64,000 bases of DNA, from NCBI RefSeq assembly GCF_013368755.1, contig NC_049564.1:318001-382000 (forward strand). Direction: 5' to 3'. The stretch's first letter is position 1. The number at the start of each line of letters is the position of its first letter. The position numbers and the translations under genes are program-made. Source of the stretch: Talaromyces rugulosus. Its lineage: Eukaryota; Ascomycota; Eurotiomycetes; Eurotiales; Trichocomaceae. The notes under the pieces are model-generated. The model saw only the letters and a list, made by a program, of their open reading frames with translations. It was not told the origin of the DNA and did no database searches. Below are positions 34,707 to 47,640 of this stretch, one piece after another.

Positions 34707-37018
34707 CTCGAAACAAAGCAACAATAAAATTGGATCAAACGAAGGATTCCCATAAACCGCTCATGTTGTAAAGAATTTAAAAAGACACCACTTTTTAAGG
34801 GAGCCGGCTTGCCGCCATGATATAGACGACTCCGGCGTTGATCCGGACTGCCAGTACCGCCGTACTAAACATGATCCCTGTCTCTCGAAGAAGTTGCTCT
34901 AGCCAGATGTTCTCATCGTCGGCGCGAGAGACATCTGGTCAGCAAATGTGCCGGGGTTCCAGCTAATGAGATGGCCGCAAAGGCATGCGCCGGATACGTG
35001 CAGCGGTAAGTGGAGGAGGCACCTGCAGCAGCGACCTAGGAATTAGGGCAATGTTCATGTAAGTGCCAAATTTAGAATTCGCCAATCAGTCGAGGTGATT
35101 ATCGTTTCCGAGACAGGAGGCTCAGTGGCGGGGGTGTGCGTGATGGTGAGGGCGACTCAATGCATTATGCCGGCCGGATGTGCTTCACCCGCTCCCGGCC
35201 AATCACCGCCGAGCTGTAAGCGCCGACAGGAGATCGCGGCGTTTCGTTTCCAGCAGGGATACGAGAGTCTAGACAAAGAAAAATAGGATCGTCGAGACTC
35301 TGAAAAATGAGTAATGGTACTAACTTCCTTTTCCGTCGCAATGTAACCCCCCTAGATGCCATCAGGGCGCGTAGAAGTTAGGCTAGGGCATGGCTGCTTA
35401 GGGCTTTCGAGTGCTTCTTTGCGAATGCCGGAAGAATAGAAATTCCATGTAGTATCTTTTTTTGGATGTCGAGTAGTGGGCTTGTTCTTTAATTAGATCA
35501 TGCTAACATAATGAGTATAGTGGCCTTCAACGCCCCCCCGCCTTCGATTTATAGAGCACATTAAAGCGGTTATGCACTAAAAAAGCCTTTCACACATTTT
35601 CCCACTCGTATTGTAAAAGAATGTTAATAGAATAGCACTTGTGGTTAGCCAGTGTATACTATTAGAAATAACCCTAAGAGGCGGGGGGTTAAAGTTGTTA
35701 TTCCGTAGACCCGTCCGGAACATGGCAACCAAATCCATCAGTTTTGAACATGAACTATAACTTCCTCTCGCGCTCGAGAAGTAGCTAGTCTTGCATATCT
35801 CTGTTACTGATTTTAGACTGATGGTTACCTCAATACCAGGGTCTCAGACCTATATCACCTGCTGGACTTGGTCCATTTCATACACACTATCGACAATAGG
35901 CTTCATCTTTCCTTCTTCAATGAAGGTGGCTAGTTTTTGCAGACTTTATCTTCCCATGTTTGCGGAATGAAATATCATAATGCAAATATTCAAAGTAAAT
36001 TTCATGAGATACGCCTTGCTTTTCTTACCTCGTTAGCTCCTAGGTCTTTAACAAGCTCCTCGTTGGCGCCAGAGCATCTTCCTACGACGTGCCCTTCGTC
36101 TGCTGCAATAGCTCGAGCTATCTACACACAAGGGGGCCAGTGCCCCCCGGGGTGCCCCTACGAGGAGGACTCGATCGCGGCGATTCAAATTGGTGACCAT
36201 GAATTTCATAGCAGTAACTCCGCAGGCTCCAATCCCTTCAGCCCTTCCAACGAGACGTTGTGAGGCTTGAGCATAATGGCACCGGTAGGTAAGATAATGT
36301 ACTTTGCAAGAACAACGTTGTACTTCAACAAGACACCGACCCAAAGCTACCAAAGACTTTGTCGCTCGTGTTGGCGCTTGGAGGATGACACCGGAAAATT
36401 GTTTTTCGCTATCCATGACTTGCTGGTAAAATGGGAATTTGTGTCATGAGGGTTGCCCACCTTAGTCGATATCCCTGCAAAGGCTGATGTCAATATTAAC
36501 ATTTGAAATCATCAACTATGTAACTTATATAGTTGCAGAGTCTTGGTGCCCAAACGAAGATAAATTAGGAGTCAACTCGACGATCCAAATAACACTGTAA
36601 ACGAGTCATTCCGGTCCCATAACGCAGTATCACAGACAGAAGTACTGATAGTCTTCCGGGTTGACGTTGACAGTGCAATCAATAACAATAAATGCGGGCG
36701 GAGAGAATTGCTGGGCGGCGCGGCCGAGAAGGGAAACCAGCCCACTTTGGTCGCACCTGCCGCCGCAGAGCTGCCTTTGTCTTTTTTTTTCTGCCTTCTT
36801 CTTCCTTTTCGTTTACTTTATTTTTCTTTCACCATCAGGATCAAAAGTGCCTCTATCCACAATCGAACGCAATCCTTTTCCTTCTTATTCAATGTGGCGT
36901 CCAGCGTGGATCTGGCATTCCTGTTCCCGCTCGATAAGAGAACCGCATCTCCGCTAAACCTGCAATCTGCCACAGCGCCACTGCCAAACGTCCCTCCATG
37001 TATAGCTAAGCACAGGCT
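34707..37018. other. Intergenic region with a pseudogene
   Basis: About 2.3 kb. It holds the DUF3176 promoter, a decayed quinone-oxidoreductase gene (35860-36420) and the Upf2 leader with pyrimidine-rich runs near 36780-36830. No intact gene is seen. Confidence 0.5.
35860..36420 (-). pseudogene. Decayed zinc-type dehydrogenase/quinone oxidoreductase (MDR family)
   Basis: Family segments appear in order but in different minus-strand frames: LAKYIILPTGAIMLKPHNVS (from about 36310), ACGVTAMKF and DRVLLVGAPRG (about 36220-36145), ARAIAADEGHVVGRCSGANE (about 36118-36055), and FIEEGKMKPIVDSVYEMD near 35930-35870. These are the substrate-domain edge, the Gly-rich cofactor loop, the Rossmann NADPH region and the C-terminal end of quinone-oxidoreductase-like proteins. 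At least two frameshifts and stops separate them, and the stretch between the third and fourth is far shorter than in the family, so an internal deletion is likely. The N-terminal part is missing or not recognisable. Confidence 0.65.
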
Positions 37019-40000
37019 ATGGATCAACAGAGGAAACGTATGTCTGATCTTCCCGCAAGCTGCCAAGTTTTGCTTCTAACAGACCTTTTGTGTTTTTAGG
37101 GGAGCTCCGCGGATTAAATGATCGGGCGTGGGCTGGTGAAGAGGGTATGATCTAAAGTCCTTTGCGCCTAAGAATCCCATCGGGTCCTAACACTGTCTTG
37201 CTTCACGTCACAGGCTTTTTCGCCGTCAAAAGTCCCCTCGATTCATCGTTGAAGAAGAACACCGCATTTATCAAGCGTCTCCGCACCGGCATAACGGCTT
37301 CTGCGCCCTCCACGTTTATCACCGACATCCGTACCCTGTCACTTCACAAATACCTTTCCGAAATTATTTCGGCGTGCTATGAGGGTCTGTCCAAGCTGAA
37401 GTCTCCCGGGGAAGTGGCTGCTGGGGTGGAGATTGTGAGCGCCTTGCACCAGAGATTCGGGCCAAACGAATTCACAAAGCAAATTGGGTGGTTGTTGGGT
37501 CGTGGGTTGAGTTCGCCGGATAAGTCGCAGCTCAAGGCTCTCAGCCAGGAAGTTCGTGAGCGTGAGGAAAAGGAACGATTGTCGCGACACCGCGTCCTTC
37601 TTAGGGTGGTGACCGAGCTATGGCTGGTGGGATTTCTAAAAACTCTGGATGACATAGAACGACCGGACGATATCGGCGCCAAGGGGAAAGATGGCGGTTC
37701 AGCTGCCGCAGGGAAAACCGCTGACGGGCCGTCGAAGACAAGGGCAGCAGGCAAAGGGGATCAAGACAAGGAGGCCGATCCGTTTCCTTTGGAGGTATTG
37801 AAAGATCTCTTAGGTTACGATAGGGAGCACGTCAATCTCCCACTTGCCGTTCTTTTTGTCAAGACCTTTAGCTGGGATATCCTAGGTGTCAGGTCGATTG
37901 AGGAAGGTCGCAAAACCGTTGATGCAGACGGTGCTACCGCTACGGCCGAGGATAACGAAGCAGCGGCCGAGGAAACAGCTGCGAAACCAGACTCATCCAT
38001 CGGGTCCCCGTTGATATCGGAGAAATTGCAGTTGCGCTTTAAGAATATCCTTACACGGTACTTGGAGGATGTAAAAGCTCATGTGGCTCGCGATCAAAAG
38101 GCTTTAGCCGCGCAGAACCGGCGAAATGCAGAAGCTTATGTCAAGAGCGGAGAGATTTTCGAGGATCGGCAAGCAAACTTTGAAAAGCAGTCTAAGACTC
38201 ATGAAAAGATGATTTCTAATACTCAAATAATGTGTGAGGCTCTTGGGGTGGAAATGCCAGCCTTGGCCGACAAGGAGGCTGCCGATGCTTCAGCCAGCGG
38301 AGGAATTGGCCTTGTTAAGACCGCCGAGTATCTTCGTGGACAAGGTGATGGAGCAGGTATCTGGGAAGATGAAGAGGAGCGTCGGTTTTATGAAAACCTT
38401 GCCGACCTCAAGGGAAAGGTGCCAGCCGTGCTTTTGGAAGATGGCAAGAAAAAGAAGGGAGAGGCCGATGAGCAAGGTAAAGGACAAAATACTACGGAGA
38501 AGGCGGAGTTACCTGTACCGGAAACGAAACCATCTGTTGAAGCGGATAACGAGTCCATGGCAGTCGTGAACAAGACCGTCGGCGCACAAGTTGATGCCCT
38601 TCTTGTCAAACTTCCTGACCTTCAAAACAAGGACCAGGTGGATCAACTTGCACTGGATTTTTGCTTTTTGAACTCAAAGGCTTCTAGGAACCGCTTGATC
38701 AAGGCCATGCAAGATATACCAAAGGGCCGGACCGATCTTCTGCCCCTATATTCACGCTTGGTTGCTACTCTCGGACAGCACATGCCCGACGTCCCGCAAG
38801 GACTGATTACGTACTTGGACGAAGAGTTCAGAAGTCTTCAGCGTCGCAAACAAAAGGAGTTTCTGGGGCAAGTCCGTATGGTCAATATACGATACCTGGC
38901 GGAATTGACCAAATTTGGCGTTGTTCCTGAGCATGTCATCTTTCACTGTCTCAAGGTTTGCCTGGATGACTTTTCTCGCACCAACATCGAAATCATGGGC
39001 AATCTCCTTGAGAATTGTGGCCGCTATCTGTTGCGTAACCCTGAATCATCTCCCCGGATGGCATCATTCCTCGAAACCCTGGGCCGCAAGAAGACTGCCA
39101 CCCATCTCGGTCAGCAAGAACGTATGATCATTGAAAACGCCATGTACTACGTGGACCCTCCCGAGCGGCCTGCTATCCGACAGAAGGAGCGTACGCCAAT
39201 GGAGTTATATATCCGGAAGCTGATTTACCTGGATATGAACAAGCGCAACTACACCAAGGTTTTGAAGGCCATTCGGAAACTCCACTGGGAAGAGCAAGAG
39301 GTAGGAAGGACTTGGTTGTTATTACAAAGGGTGCTGGCATTGACACTGAACTAGGTTGTTAGTATACTCGAACGTGTCTTTAGCAGACCGAGCAAGGTGA
39401 AGTATGGCAACGTCCACTTGTTGGCAATACTTGCGAGCGCGTTGTACCGTTATCATCAAGAATTCATCATTGGGATAGTGGACAACGTGCTGGAGTCGAT
39501 TACGTTGGGACTGGAGCAGAACGACTTCAAGTTCAACCAGAAACGTGTCGCAGAAGTGAAATATCTTGGGGAATTGTACAATTACAAGATGATTGATTCT
39601 CCAGTGGTTTTTGACGCTCTTTATCGGATTGTTGTCTTCGGACATGGTATGCTTGACGGGACGCCATATTTTTTAAATAAATGTTTACTAACCATTTATC
39701 TAGAAAATGGAACACCGACGCCCGGAAAGATCAATATACTCGACATGCCAGATGACTTCTTCCGTATCCGTCTTGTTTGCACCGTGCTCGATACCTGCGG
39801 AGTTTGCTTTGACCGCGGGTCCGCAAAGAAGAAGTTGGATTTTTTCCTCACCTTTTTCCAGGTATATAACATATGGCGAGAATGACTTCAATTGCTGACA
39901 ACGAGGTAGTTCTACATACTGACCAAGGACCCAATACCGATGGATGTCGACTTTCTTATCCAGGACACATATGCCTTGGTTCGTCCCCAATGGAAGATTG

Positions 40001-40931
40001 CCACTGATCTTGAGGAAGCTGGTCAATTGTTCAGCGAAGCGATTGCGCAAAACTACAAGGCCCAGGATGGCGATAGACCTGCAGAGGCGGATGAAGACGA
40101 GATAGAGAGCGTTTCTTCTGATGGCAATGGTGATGAAGGCCTCGAGGAGGACGGCATGCCCGATGCCGAAGACATGCAGTCTTCAGCAGATGAAGCCGAT
40201 CATTCTCCTAATCACGAGGAGCGCGATTTTGAATCCGAGGAAGAACAAATTTTTGTATCTCGTCAGGAAGAAGAGCGGGACCCGGAAGTGGAGGCAGAAT
40301 TCGACCGTGCATTCGAGAAGATGATGACCGAGAGCATTGAAGGCCGCAGGTTTGAGCGAAAGGCCATGTTCGATGTACCGCTCCCTATGCGGCCGTCTCG
40401 TCGCGAGGCCGGGGGAGGTGACGAAATTCCGGTCGAGGAGCCCAAGCCTTCGAATACCATGGCATTTTCCTTGATGACCAAGAAGGGCAATCGGCAGCAG
40501 GTCCGACTCACGACGTGTTTCTTTTTGCTGATAACTTGTGCTGATCATATGTGTAGACACGTACTATTGAGTTGCCGTCCGATTCTAGCTTTGCAGTGGC
40601 GATGAAAAGTCAACAACAAGCGGACCGTGAAGAACAACAACGCATCAAGAACCTTGTCCTCAGCTATGACCCAGGAGATGCTGAACAAACCGATGGTGAA
40701 GACGCCCTTTCTTCTGTTACCCAGGAACCCTTTTCTATTCAGAGGAACCCAAATACAAAGGCCAAAGCTAAGAATTCTAAAGGTTTCGAGAAACGGACGA
40801 CGCAGACCAGGATGGAAAAACCGAGTCGAGCCCAATTCCGCGCACGGCGACTTCAGCTTAGCGATGTTGACTGGTATGCTATTTAGTATCCTAATGTTGT
40901 GAGTTTTTATTGATCTTTAAATAGGACTTGA
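37019..40931 (+). CDS. Nonsense-mediated mRNA decay factor Upf2 (Nmd2)
   Basis: Eight-exon model: 37019-37037, 37100-37144, 37214-39300, 39355-39646, 39704-39861, 39910-40500, 40557-40873 and 40925-40931, about 1171 residues. Phases agree throughout. It starts MDQQRKRELRGLNDRAWAGE, and the first two exons are tiny. Three MIF4G-type helical regions follow, e.g. LKKNTAFIKRLRTGI, QVDQLALDFCFLNSKASRNRL and RKLIYLDMNKRNYTKVLKAIRKLHWEEQE. An acidic stretch (about residues 930-990) precedes the C-terminal Upf1-binding region rich in basic and Gln residues. Upf2 bridges Upf1 and Upf3 on mRNAs with premature stops, in the cytoplasm. The last intron (GTATGC...AATAG) leads to a 7-nt exon ending DVDWT. 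If it is not spliced, translation ends three residues later at 40886. Confidence 0.93.
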
Positions 40932-41558
40932 AACTTGAAAGTGATTGGTCAGTCCATGTCGATACAAAGGGTAATCGGAAGAACCCCTCTATGCATACGC
41001 CATACACGCTCTCGCCGCGAACAAATACGAATCCATTGCGAACCTTGCAGTTGCATTGGACTCATGTATATTGTAAAAGCCGGGCTACCCTCCGTGACGC
41101 AGAATACAAGCGGAGGATGTAGAAAGAGGAGAAGACCGGAAGGGTGGTTACAGAATGCAGGTCGATAAACACGCACATTCTCTTTCTTTGATTATTTGTC
41201 TGCACCAGAGTGAACATGTAGCATTAGTTACTGCAGCTAACAGAATGATTAAAGCTGGTTCAGATTGGGTTTGATATCCGTTTCATTTAAAAAAATTCAA
41301 AGAATAACGAGTAATGATAGAGGATTTGATATTATACAGTTCTATGTTCCAATTTTTTGGTTTCTACTAGGTTCTTTTTGTGGCTGTTTTTTTTTTTTTG
41401 GCTCTCCCCTGTTTCCCTGATTTTAATCCGGTTATGGTACACGTTCAGAATACAGATGGGATGCAAATTCACAAATGAAAGTCGTCAGCAGGAATTGAAG
41501 TTGATATAAGTCACGAGCGTCGATTGATGGTGGTTGGCAAGATTGAGAAGAAAAAAAA
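40932..41558. other. Convergent intergenic region
   Basis: Between the 3' ends of the Upf2 and Mia40 genes. There is a T-rich run near 41388-41400. No gene is seen. Confidence 0.5.
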
Positions 41559-42561
41559 TCATTTCTCAGTCGTCTTGTCCTCTTCACTTGCATGCCACGC
41601 CCTCGGAACCAGGTTCTCTTCCTCCCGAGCGGCCTGCTGAGAATGCTCGTTTGCTTTGTGAATTTCCTCGACCTCGGCGCGTTTCTCGGCTTGGTTGAGG
41701 CTGGCGCTAGCCGGGTCGTTTGTGTAGACTGGTTGTTGCTGTTGCTGTTGCTGTTCTGATTCTTGGGTAGCCTGGTCTTGTTTGTCGCGCTGGGCGATTT
41801 GGTCGGTCAGTTGTTCGTCGACTTCTTCTTCGTCGAGTTCGCTGCCGTAGATTTCAGGGTGTAGGCGGAAGCAATCTTGCATGCCCCTGTGTTATATATA
41901 TATATATATGTTAGCAGACTGTTCTTGGAGGGGAAATAAGAAAAGTGATGACAGACTTGAACTTTTCAATGCAGTCCATTCCCTTGGGCTCCTCGGTGGA
42001 ATACACGAAACAGCTAAAGGCCGCCTTGAAGTCTTCACCACACGGTCCGTGTGCCATGCCGCCCAGGCAGGGACAGTCCCAGTTGATCTCGCCGGTCTCT
42101 GGGTTGAAGGCGCCTTCGGTACCAGCCTGCGACTCGAGATCGCTTAGTCCACCTGATTCTCCATCGCCGGGCTGCTCGGGCTGCACGTCAACCGAGTCTT
42201 GCTGCTGTGGCTGGGAGGCGGCCGATTTCTTGTCATCGCGAACATTCAACGCCAAAGCGTCAGTCGACTCCTCCAGCTGCGAACGCAGAGAGAAAGTCGG
42301 CTGGTCGGCAAACACGCTCGAGGTGTTGTAAAAGTAGATGGCACCGCCGGCCAGACCAAGGCGCACGAGTCTGTTCCTCCAGCTGCGTTGCTTTTGCGAT
42401 GGGGGAGGTGGTACGACCGGGTTTCCGCCGGAGCTGGCAAAGCGTCTTTGCAGGGCGATACGACTCGACGACGATGACGAGGAGGAAGAGGCGGTATACG
42501 TGGTGTTGTTGGCGGAGCGTAGCAGTGAAGCTGTTCGCCTGGCGGTTGTTTGTCGCAACAT
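41559..42561 (-). CDS. Mitochondrial intermembrane space import oxidoreductase Mia40
   Basis: Two exons, minus strand: 42561-41957 and 41886-41559, about 310 residues. The 70-nt intron (GTCTGT...ACACAG) contains a TA run. The N-terminus is a basic presequence ([18 protein letters not shown]), then a membrane anchor ([14 protein letters not shown]). The catalytic core has the CPC redox motif ([10 protein letters not shown]) and twin C-x9-C helices ([14 protein letters not shown] and [14 protein letters not shown], the second crossing the intron). Mia40 oxidises and traps Cys-rich precursors in the intermembrane space together with Erv1. The C-terminal tail is acidic and has a seven-Gln run, probably disordered. 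Confidence 0.95.
41893..41909. repeat. (TA)n run in the Mia40 intron
   Basis: Short TA dinucleotide run inside the intron, near its acceptor end on the minus strand. Confidence 0.8.
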
Positions 42562-44669
42562 GGTTTTTTTTTCCTACACAAGAAAAGTGCCAAAACGCAC
42601 GAAGAGCAGAGCAAAAGTGGAAAAATAAAAAAAAGAGACGGAATATCAAGAGAAGGGAAGAGCTCCCTGCGTGGCAGGGAATTCAATTGCTTGGTGCGAA
42701 AGGGTGTGGAATTGAAGGAGGTTGATTATTGTTCTGGTGATTATTATTAATTGTTGTCGGCGATGATGACTGGAAGCGGACGGAACCGGAGTTGGTCTTG
42801 GCTCGACTATGGCTCCCTTTTCCGCTGCCATTGGTACTGATACACCTCAGGAACGGGGAATGGCTGTTATTAACTGCAGAGGTTTGGGTAGTAAATTACT
42901 GGCTGCTAATCAAATAGTCCAGTTTACAGATTAGGGACAATGCCTGGTTTATGGCTGCGTTTGCGTTTGAAGGGGTGACCATTAGTAACTACGTATATAC
43001 GCTCGGACGAAGACATCAAAATGCCAGTCCCTCCCCCTCAACTGCCAGGATGGTGCTTTTCTCCGTTTGAACACGTATGCTGTCGCAAAAAGGACCAGAC
43101 TGAGCCACTGTCTGACAAGTGAAACCCACCTCGCTGTCGATTCTTGTATCGGCCGGTGCGTTGACAACAACACGACGCAGGCCGATCGTACAGGCGCGTA
43201 CATGCGTACATGCGCATGTACATACAAGCAGCTGGCCCGGCACAATCGGCGCCACTTGCTGCCAGCGTTGAGCCTGTGAATCCTTGCCATAGGGCTGAGC
43301 AAACGGTTGGTGTAACTGTGGACGGGCGGATGCATACGATGGGATGGCGGCCGGGCTCACGTCGTTCGGCGGCTAGTTACTCATTGCGTGGAGGACCGTG
43401 TCGTGCCGACGAGGGGGATCGAGTGGTTTAGCGAAGAGTGCGCGAGGAGAAGATGGCATTGTTTTGTCCGTGAGAGTTGGCGAAGTCAACGTCGAGATAG
43501 AAAAACAGCTGGAGGAGGAACCCACATGGTGGGCTGTGATTGGCCGCCAAGAGAATTAGCGTAGGACCTTGTCAGCGTTGGCTTGTTTATTTTTTTTATA
43601 TTTTTTTTCTACTGTTTTATTTACCCTTTTATTATCTTCTCGTCTTATTATTAATGTTACATATGTTGTGTTTATTTTAATTCCCCCATGCCAATGGATA
43701 TGCAGCAGCAAAGGCACGACACAGGCCACAGGACAGGAACGCGCAATCAGGCCAGCCGAACCATGGCAGATGCCACATTCCAGGGCCACAGGCCAATGTC
43801 TCATGCATTTCAACGTCTCTCCCTGTACGGACTGCTGCATTGGCGCTGCACCGTTACACGTCATCTTGTTAGCTGTGGTCTGCGATTTCACTGCCATCCA
43901 ATGGACTGAGATGCAGAGACTCGCTCTTGTCGAGCATTTATGCCATGAGACCGGCCACACAAAGAACAGGACGTGGAGGCCCATAGTTACGGCCATCCAT
44001 AGTTGACTAGATAATACGCAGTGGTAAATAACAACAATAATAATGGCCATTCAACAGTAATAACTATCTACGTCCTACTATTCAAGCCAGAGGTCCCGTG
44101 ACCGGCCGCGCTGCCATTGGCGGGCAGGCCGGGTGATTGTGGGGCGCCCCCTTTCGCAGCACGCAGAGACGGCAGGAGAGACAGACACAGGCCTCCTGAG
44201 TCTGTTTCTGTTCCTGTTTCTGCCTCTGCCATCCCCTTCTTGCTGCCCTCCTCGCCCCCGTACCCTTTTTTTTAATCCGCGTGTTTGCTGTCGTTTCCAG
44301 GCAATTCGTTTGCTTGCTTCACCGGCCGAGTCCTCTCTTCGCGGTGCCCTTATTTTAATTTTTATTTCCCCTGGACGCTCGTTTTTTTTGCCTGTCCGAA
44401 TCCAGCCCTCCATCCACGGTAAGATTTCCCCCCCCCAAACACCACAGTTTCGCTCTCCGGTCCCAATCCCAGCGAAGAACAGACCTCGTCTGGAAGCATC
44501 CTGCAATTCCCCCCCGTTGAGCAAGCCAAAGCCAAGTCGAGTCATCGTTGCTGACGAGCAGGAGCGATTCAGGAGTTTCTTTCCTCAGCAAACGCCGTGC
44601 CAGCTGTTGCTCCTTCCCCTCGCCCGCGCAACCCTCGTTTAGTCTCGTCGAAAAGGAACTTCCTCCACA
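42562..44669. other. Divergent intergenic region
   Basis: About 2.1 kb between Mia40 (minus) and the septin gene (plus). The septin leader is pyrimidine-rich (44200-44640). Many open frames occur, but none looks like a protein, and no RNA gene is recognised. Confidence 0.5.
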
Positions 44670-46546
44670 ATGGGTAAGCTTGCAGCAATTCTGTTCCTCT
44701 CTCTCTCGCTTCGTTTCGTTGTTTGCCGCTTTTGCCTCTCCTTTTGCCTTGCCCCGGACCTCGTTGCCGAATACACAATCAAATAAGATTTGCGGCGGTG
44801 TGATTGGAGAACACCATGAGCGGTTCCAGGTATCGCGTGGTCGACATCCAGTTCCGTGACAGCCTCGACCGGAGGAGCCTCCGTCTGTCTCGCTTAGACT
44901 TTCGCAACTCAGTCTCAACCAGCTCCTTGTCACAGTCACAGACTTCCATGCCTCCGACTCTACCTTCTCCATCTTTACTATCCAGCGGCAGCGACATGGA
45001 CGAGTTTGATTATACTAATTGGGATATAGCTACCGCTACCGCCAATGGCTCCGCCACGGCGCTCCCAGAGAAGGCTACTTCCCCCGTCCCCAGCAACTCC
45101 AGCAAGGCCACCTCGCCTTTTGTTGAAAGAAGCAACCCGATGGGTGGTGCTACCAATCCCCAGACCGTCACCTCCAAGGACCCCAAAGCCGCTGCCCAGG
45201 CTGCTTCAGACATGCGCAACGTGGTCCGCCGCAAGTTGACTGGATACGTTGGCTTTGCCAACCTGCCCAACCAGTGGCACCGCAAGAGTGTTCGCAAGGG
45301 TTTCAACTTCAACGTTATGGTTGTTGGTAAGTTGTTGCGTACCGTCATATTAACTTCCACATCGAGGCTGACCTTGCTCTCTAGGTGAATCTGGCCTCGG
45401 AAAGTCGACCTTGATCAACACTCTGTTCAACACCTCGCTCTACCCCCCCAAGGAACGCACGGGTCCCAGTGCCGACATCATCCCCAAGACCGTCTCGATC
45501 CAATCCATCAGCGCCGACATTGAGGAGAACGGAGTCCGTCTCCGCCTGACCGTCGTCGACACTCCTGGCTTCGGAGACTTTGTCAACAACGATGACTCGT
45601 GGAGACCCATTGTCGAGAATATCGAGCAACGCTTCGATGCCTACCTCGAGGCTGAGAACAAGGTCAACCGCATGAACATTGTTGACAACCGTGTTCACGC
45701 CTGCGTTTACTTTATCCAGCCCACCGGTCACTCCCTCAAGCCCCTCGACATTGAGGTCATGCGCCGCCTGCACACCAAGGTCAACTTGATCCCTGTCATT
45801 GCCAAGGCCGACACTCTGACCGACGAGGAGATTGCCCAATTCAAGCAAAGAGTATGTGTTTATGGATTTTCGGTGAAGCCGGACGAGCCGCTAATAATTG
45901 TCTACTCTAGATCCTTGCCGACATTCAGTACCACTCTATTCAGATCTTCGAAGGTCCTCGCTACGAGCTTGACGACGAAGAGACCATCGCCGAGAACCAG
46001 GAGATCATGTCCAAGGTTCCCTTTGCCGTTGTCGGTGCAAATGCTGAAGTGTCCAGCCCCGATGGACGCAAGGTCCGTGGCCGTCGCTACCCCTGGGGTG
46101 TGATTGAGGTCGACAACGAGGAACACTGCGACTTTGTCAAGCTGCGCCAGATGCTGATCCGCACCCACATGGAGGAGCTCAAGGAGCACACCAACAACAG
46201 CTTGTACGAGAACTACCGCTCTGACAAGCTCACCCAAATGGGTGTCGCCCAGGACCCGAGCGTCTTCAAGGAGGTCAACCCGGCCGTCAAACAGGAGGAG
46301 GAACGCGCCCTGCACGAGCAGAAACTTGCCAAGATGGAGACGGAAATGAAGATGGTCTTCGAGCAAAAGGTCCGCGAAAAGGAAAGCAAGCTGAAACAGA
46401 GCGAGGACGAACTGTATGCTCGTCACCGCGAGATGAAGGAGCAACTAGAGCGGCAGAGACAAGAGCTCGAAGACAAGAAAGTTCGGTTCGAGAGTGGACG
46501 GCCTATCGAAGAGAAAGGCAAGCGGAAAGGATTCTCGCTCCGCTAG
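44670..46546 (+). CDS. aspB: Septin, Cdc3/AspB type
   Basis: The core exons are firm: up to 45326, 45385-45851 and 45911-46546. The start is less sure. The preferred model begins CACAATGG at 44670 with a 4-nt exon, a 224-nt intron (GTAAGC...CTTAG) and exon 2 at 44898, giving [11 protein letters not shown] and about 511 residues. Without that intron, an ATG at 44816 in the same frame gives a longer start. A Ser/Thr/Pro-rich N-terminus precedes the polybasic region and the GTPase domain: GESGLGKST (P-loop), VDTPGFGD (switch), AKAD (G4 motif), and the septin unique element after [12 protein letters not shown] long coiled coil and the end GKRKGFSLR identify the Cdc3 class rather than Cdc10, 11 or 12. 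Septins form heteropolymers at septa and branch sites. Confidence 0.92.
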
Positions 46547-47640
46547 AAACCGGGCGTGGTGAACGTGGGCAAAGGCTGCCACACCAAAATGCGACGACCT
46601 AACTAATGGCGTGAATTATTTTTATGGAGGAAAGCCGGCTACTGAGACTTTGCTCTTCTCGATTGTTTCTTGGCCAACTCGCTCGTTGCACACTTTCCTT
46701 ACTAGTCTTTTTTTCCCTCTCTCTTTTTTTTTTTTAAACACTCATTCACCTCTCCTATTTCCGCTACCGACTTCCCGGTCGTGACTGCTTGATATCGGGC
46801 CAACCGAAGAAGAAGAAAAAAAAAGAACATCCTTTATTTGTCACAAAGAAGAATTTTAATACAGGGTGTGTGTGTGTGTGCCATGTGCCAGGAGACGAAC
46901 TGGGATTTCCGACCTTATCGAGGCCTGTATTGGACGTGGGTTGGATTTTCTATTTTCTATTGGAGATGCTTTACAGGCGCGAGCATGCTTCAGTATTTGT
47001 TTCTCTGTTTTTTTTTGAAGCCTGCTGAATTCACCCGATGTCCAATCTCTGTTTTATCCTTCTTGTCATGTACTTTTTCTTCCTTTTCCATGTTCTTTTT
47101 TTGGCCCACGTTATACCTCTCCTCCGCCGTCTCTCCGGTCTACATTACTACTTGTGTTTTTAGGTGATCCGCGCGTTATTCTACTTGATTTGTTTTTCTT
47201 CTCTCTTTTTCTCTGGGAGCTGTAATGTCGTAGACGGGCGACGACATCAGGCGAGGTCCTGCATGTGTCGTGCTCGTCGAATGTATTGAGCGTCCGAAGT
47301 ATTAATGATATTGTCACATTCTTAGTAAATGAGAGTAGGCGTAATTCGTCCTGATCCGTCGATCGAACGTCATGGCCAGAGTGGGTCTGGGGAGCTTGCC
47401 TGGCCAATCAGCAGCTCGGCCGGCCCGGGGCTGAGCCAAGCACCTTATTACATCTTGCTATCGCCAAACCGACCAACCTCCCACATTGTCACAAAGAGAC
47501 TGACTGACGACCGACTGCAACCCCCCTCCGACCGACCGATCTAGCTTGCCCGACTCTCTGCTGCCTGCTTCCTCGCCTGTCTCTTCTGCATTGTCGCTTG
47601 CTTCTTCTGTTCTTTTTGCTCTCCGACCCAGTTGTGCGTA
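46547..47640. other. Intergenic region
   Basis: Septin 3' region, a GT dinucleotide run at 46866-46880, T-rich tracts, and the pyrimidine-rich promoter/leader of the TMEM33-family gene. No gene is seen. Confidence 0.5.
46866..46880. repeat. (GT)n microsatellite
   Basis: About seven GT units downstream of the septin gene. Confidence 0.9.

Noticed and set aside
42207..42725. Plus-strand frame of 172 codons over Mia40
   Set aside because: Antisense shadow of the Mia40 presequence exon and leader; Arg/Lys-rich with no family pattern.
44133..44642. Open frame in the septin leader
   Set aside because: Pyrimidine-rich leader sequence gives Leu/Pro/Ser-rich translations in all frames; non-coding is simpler.
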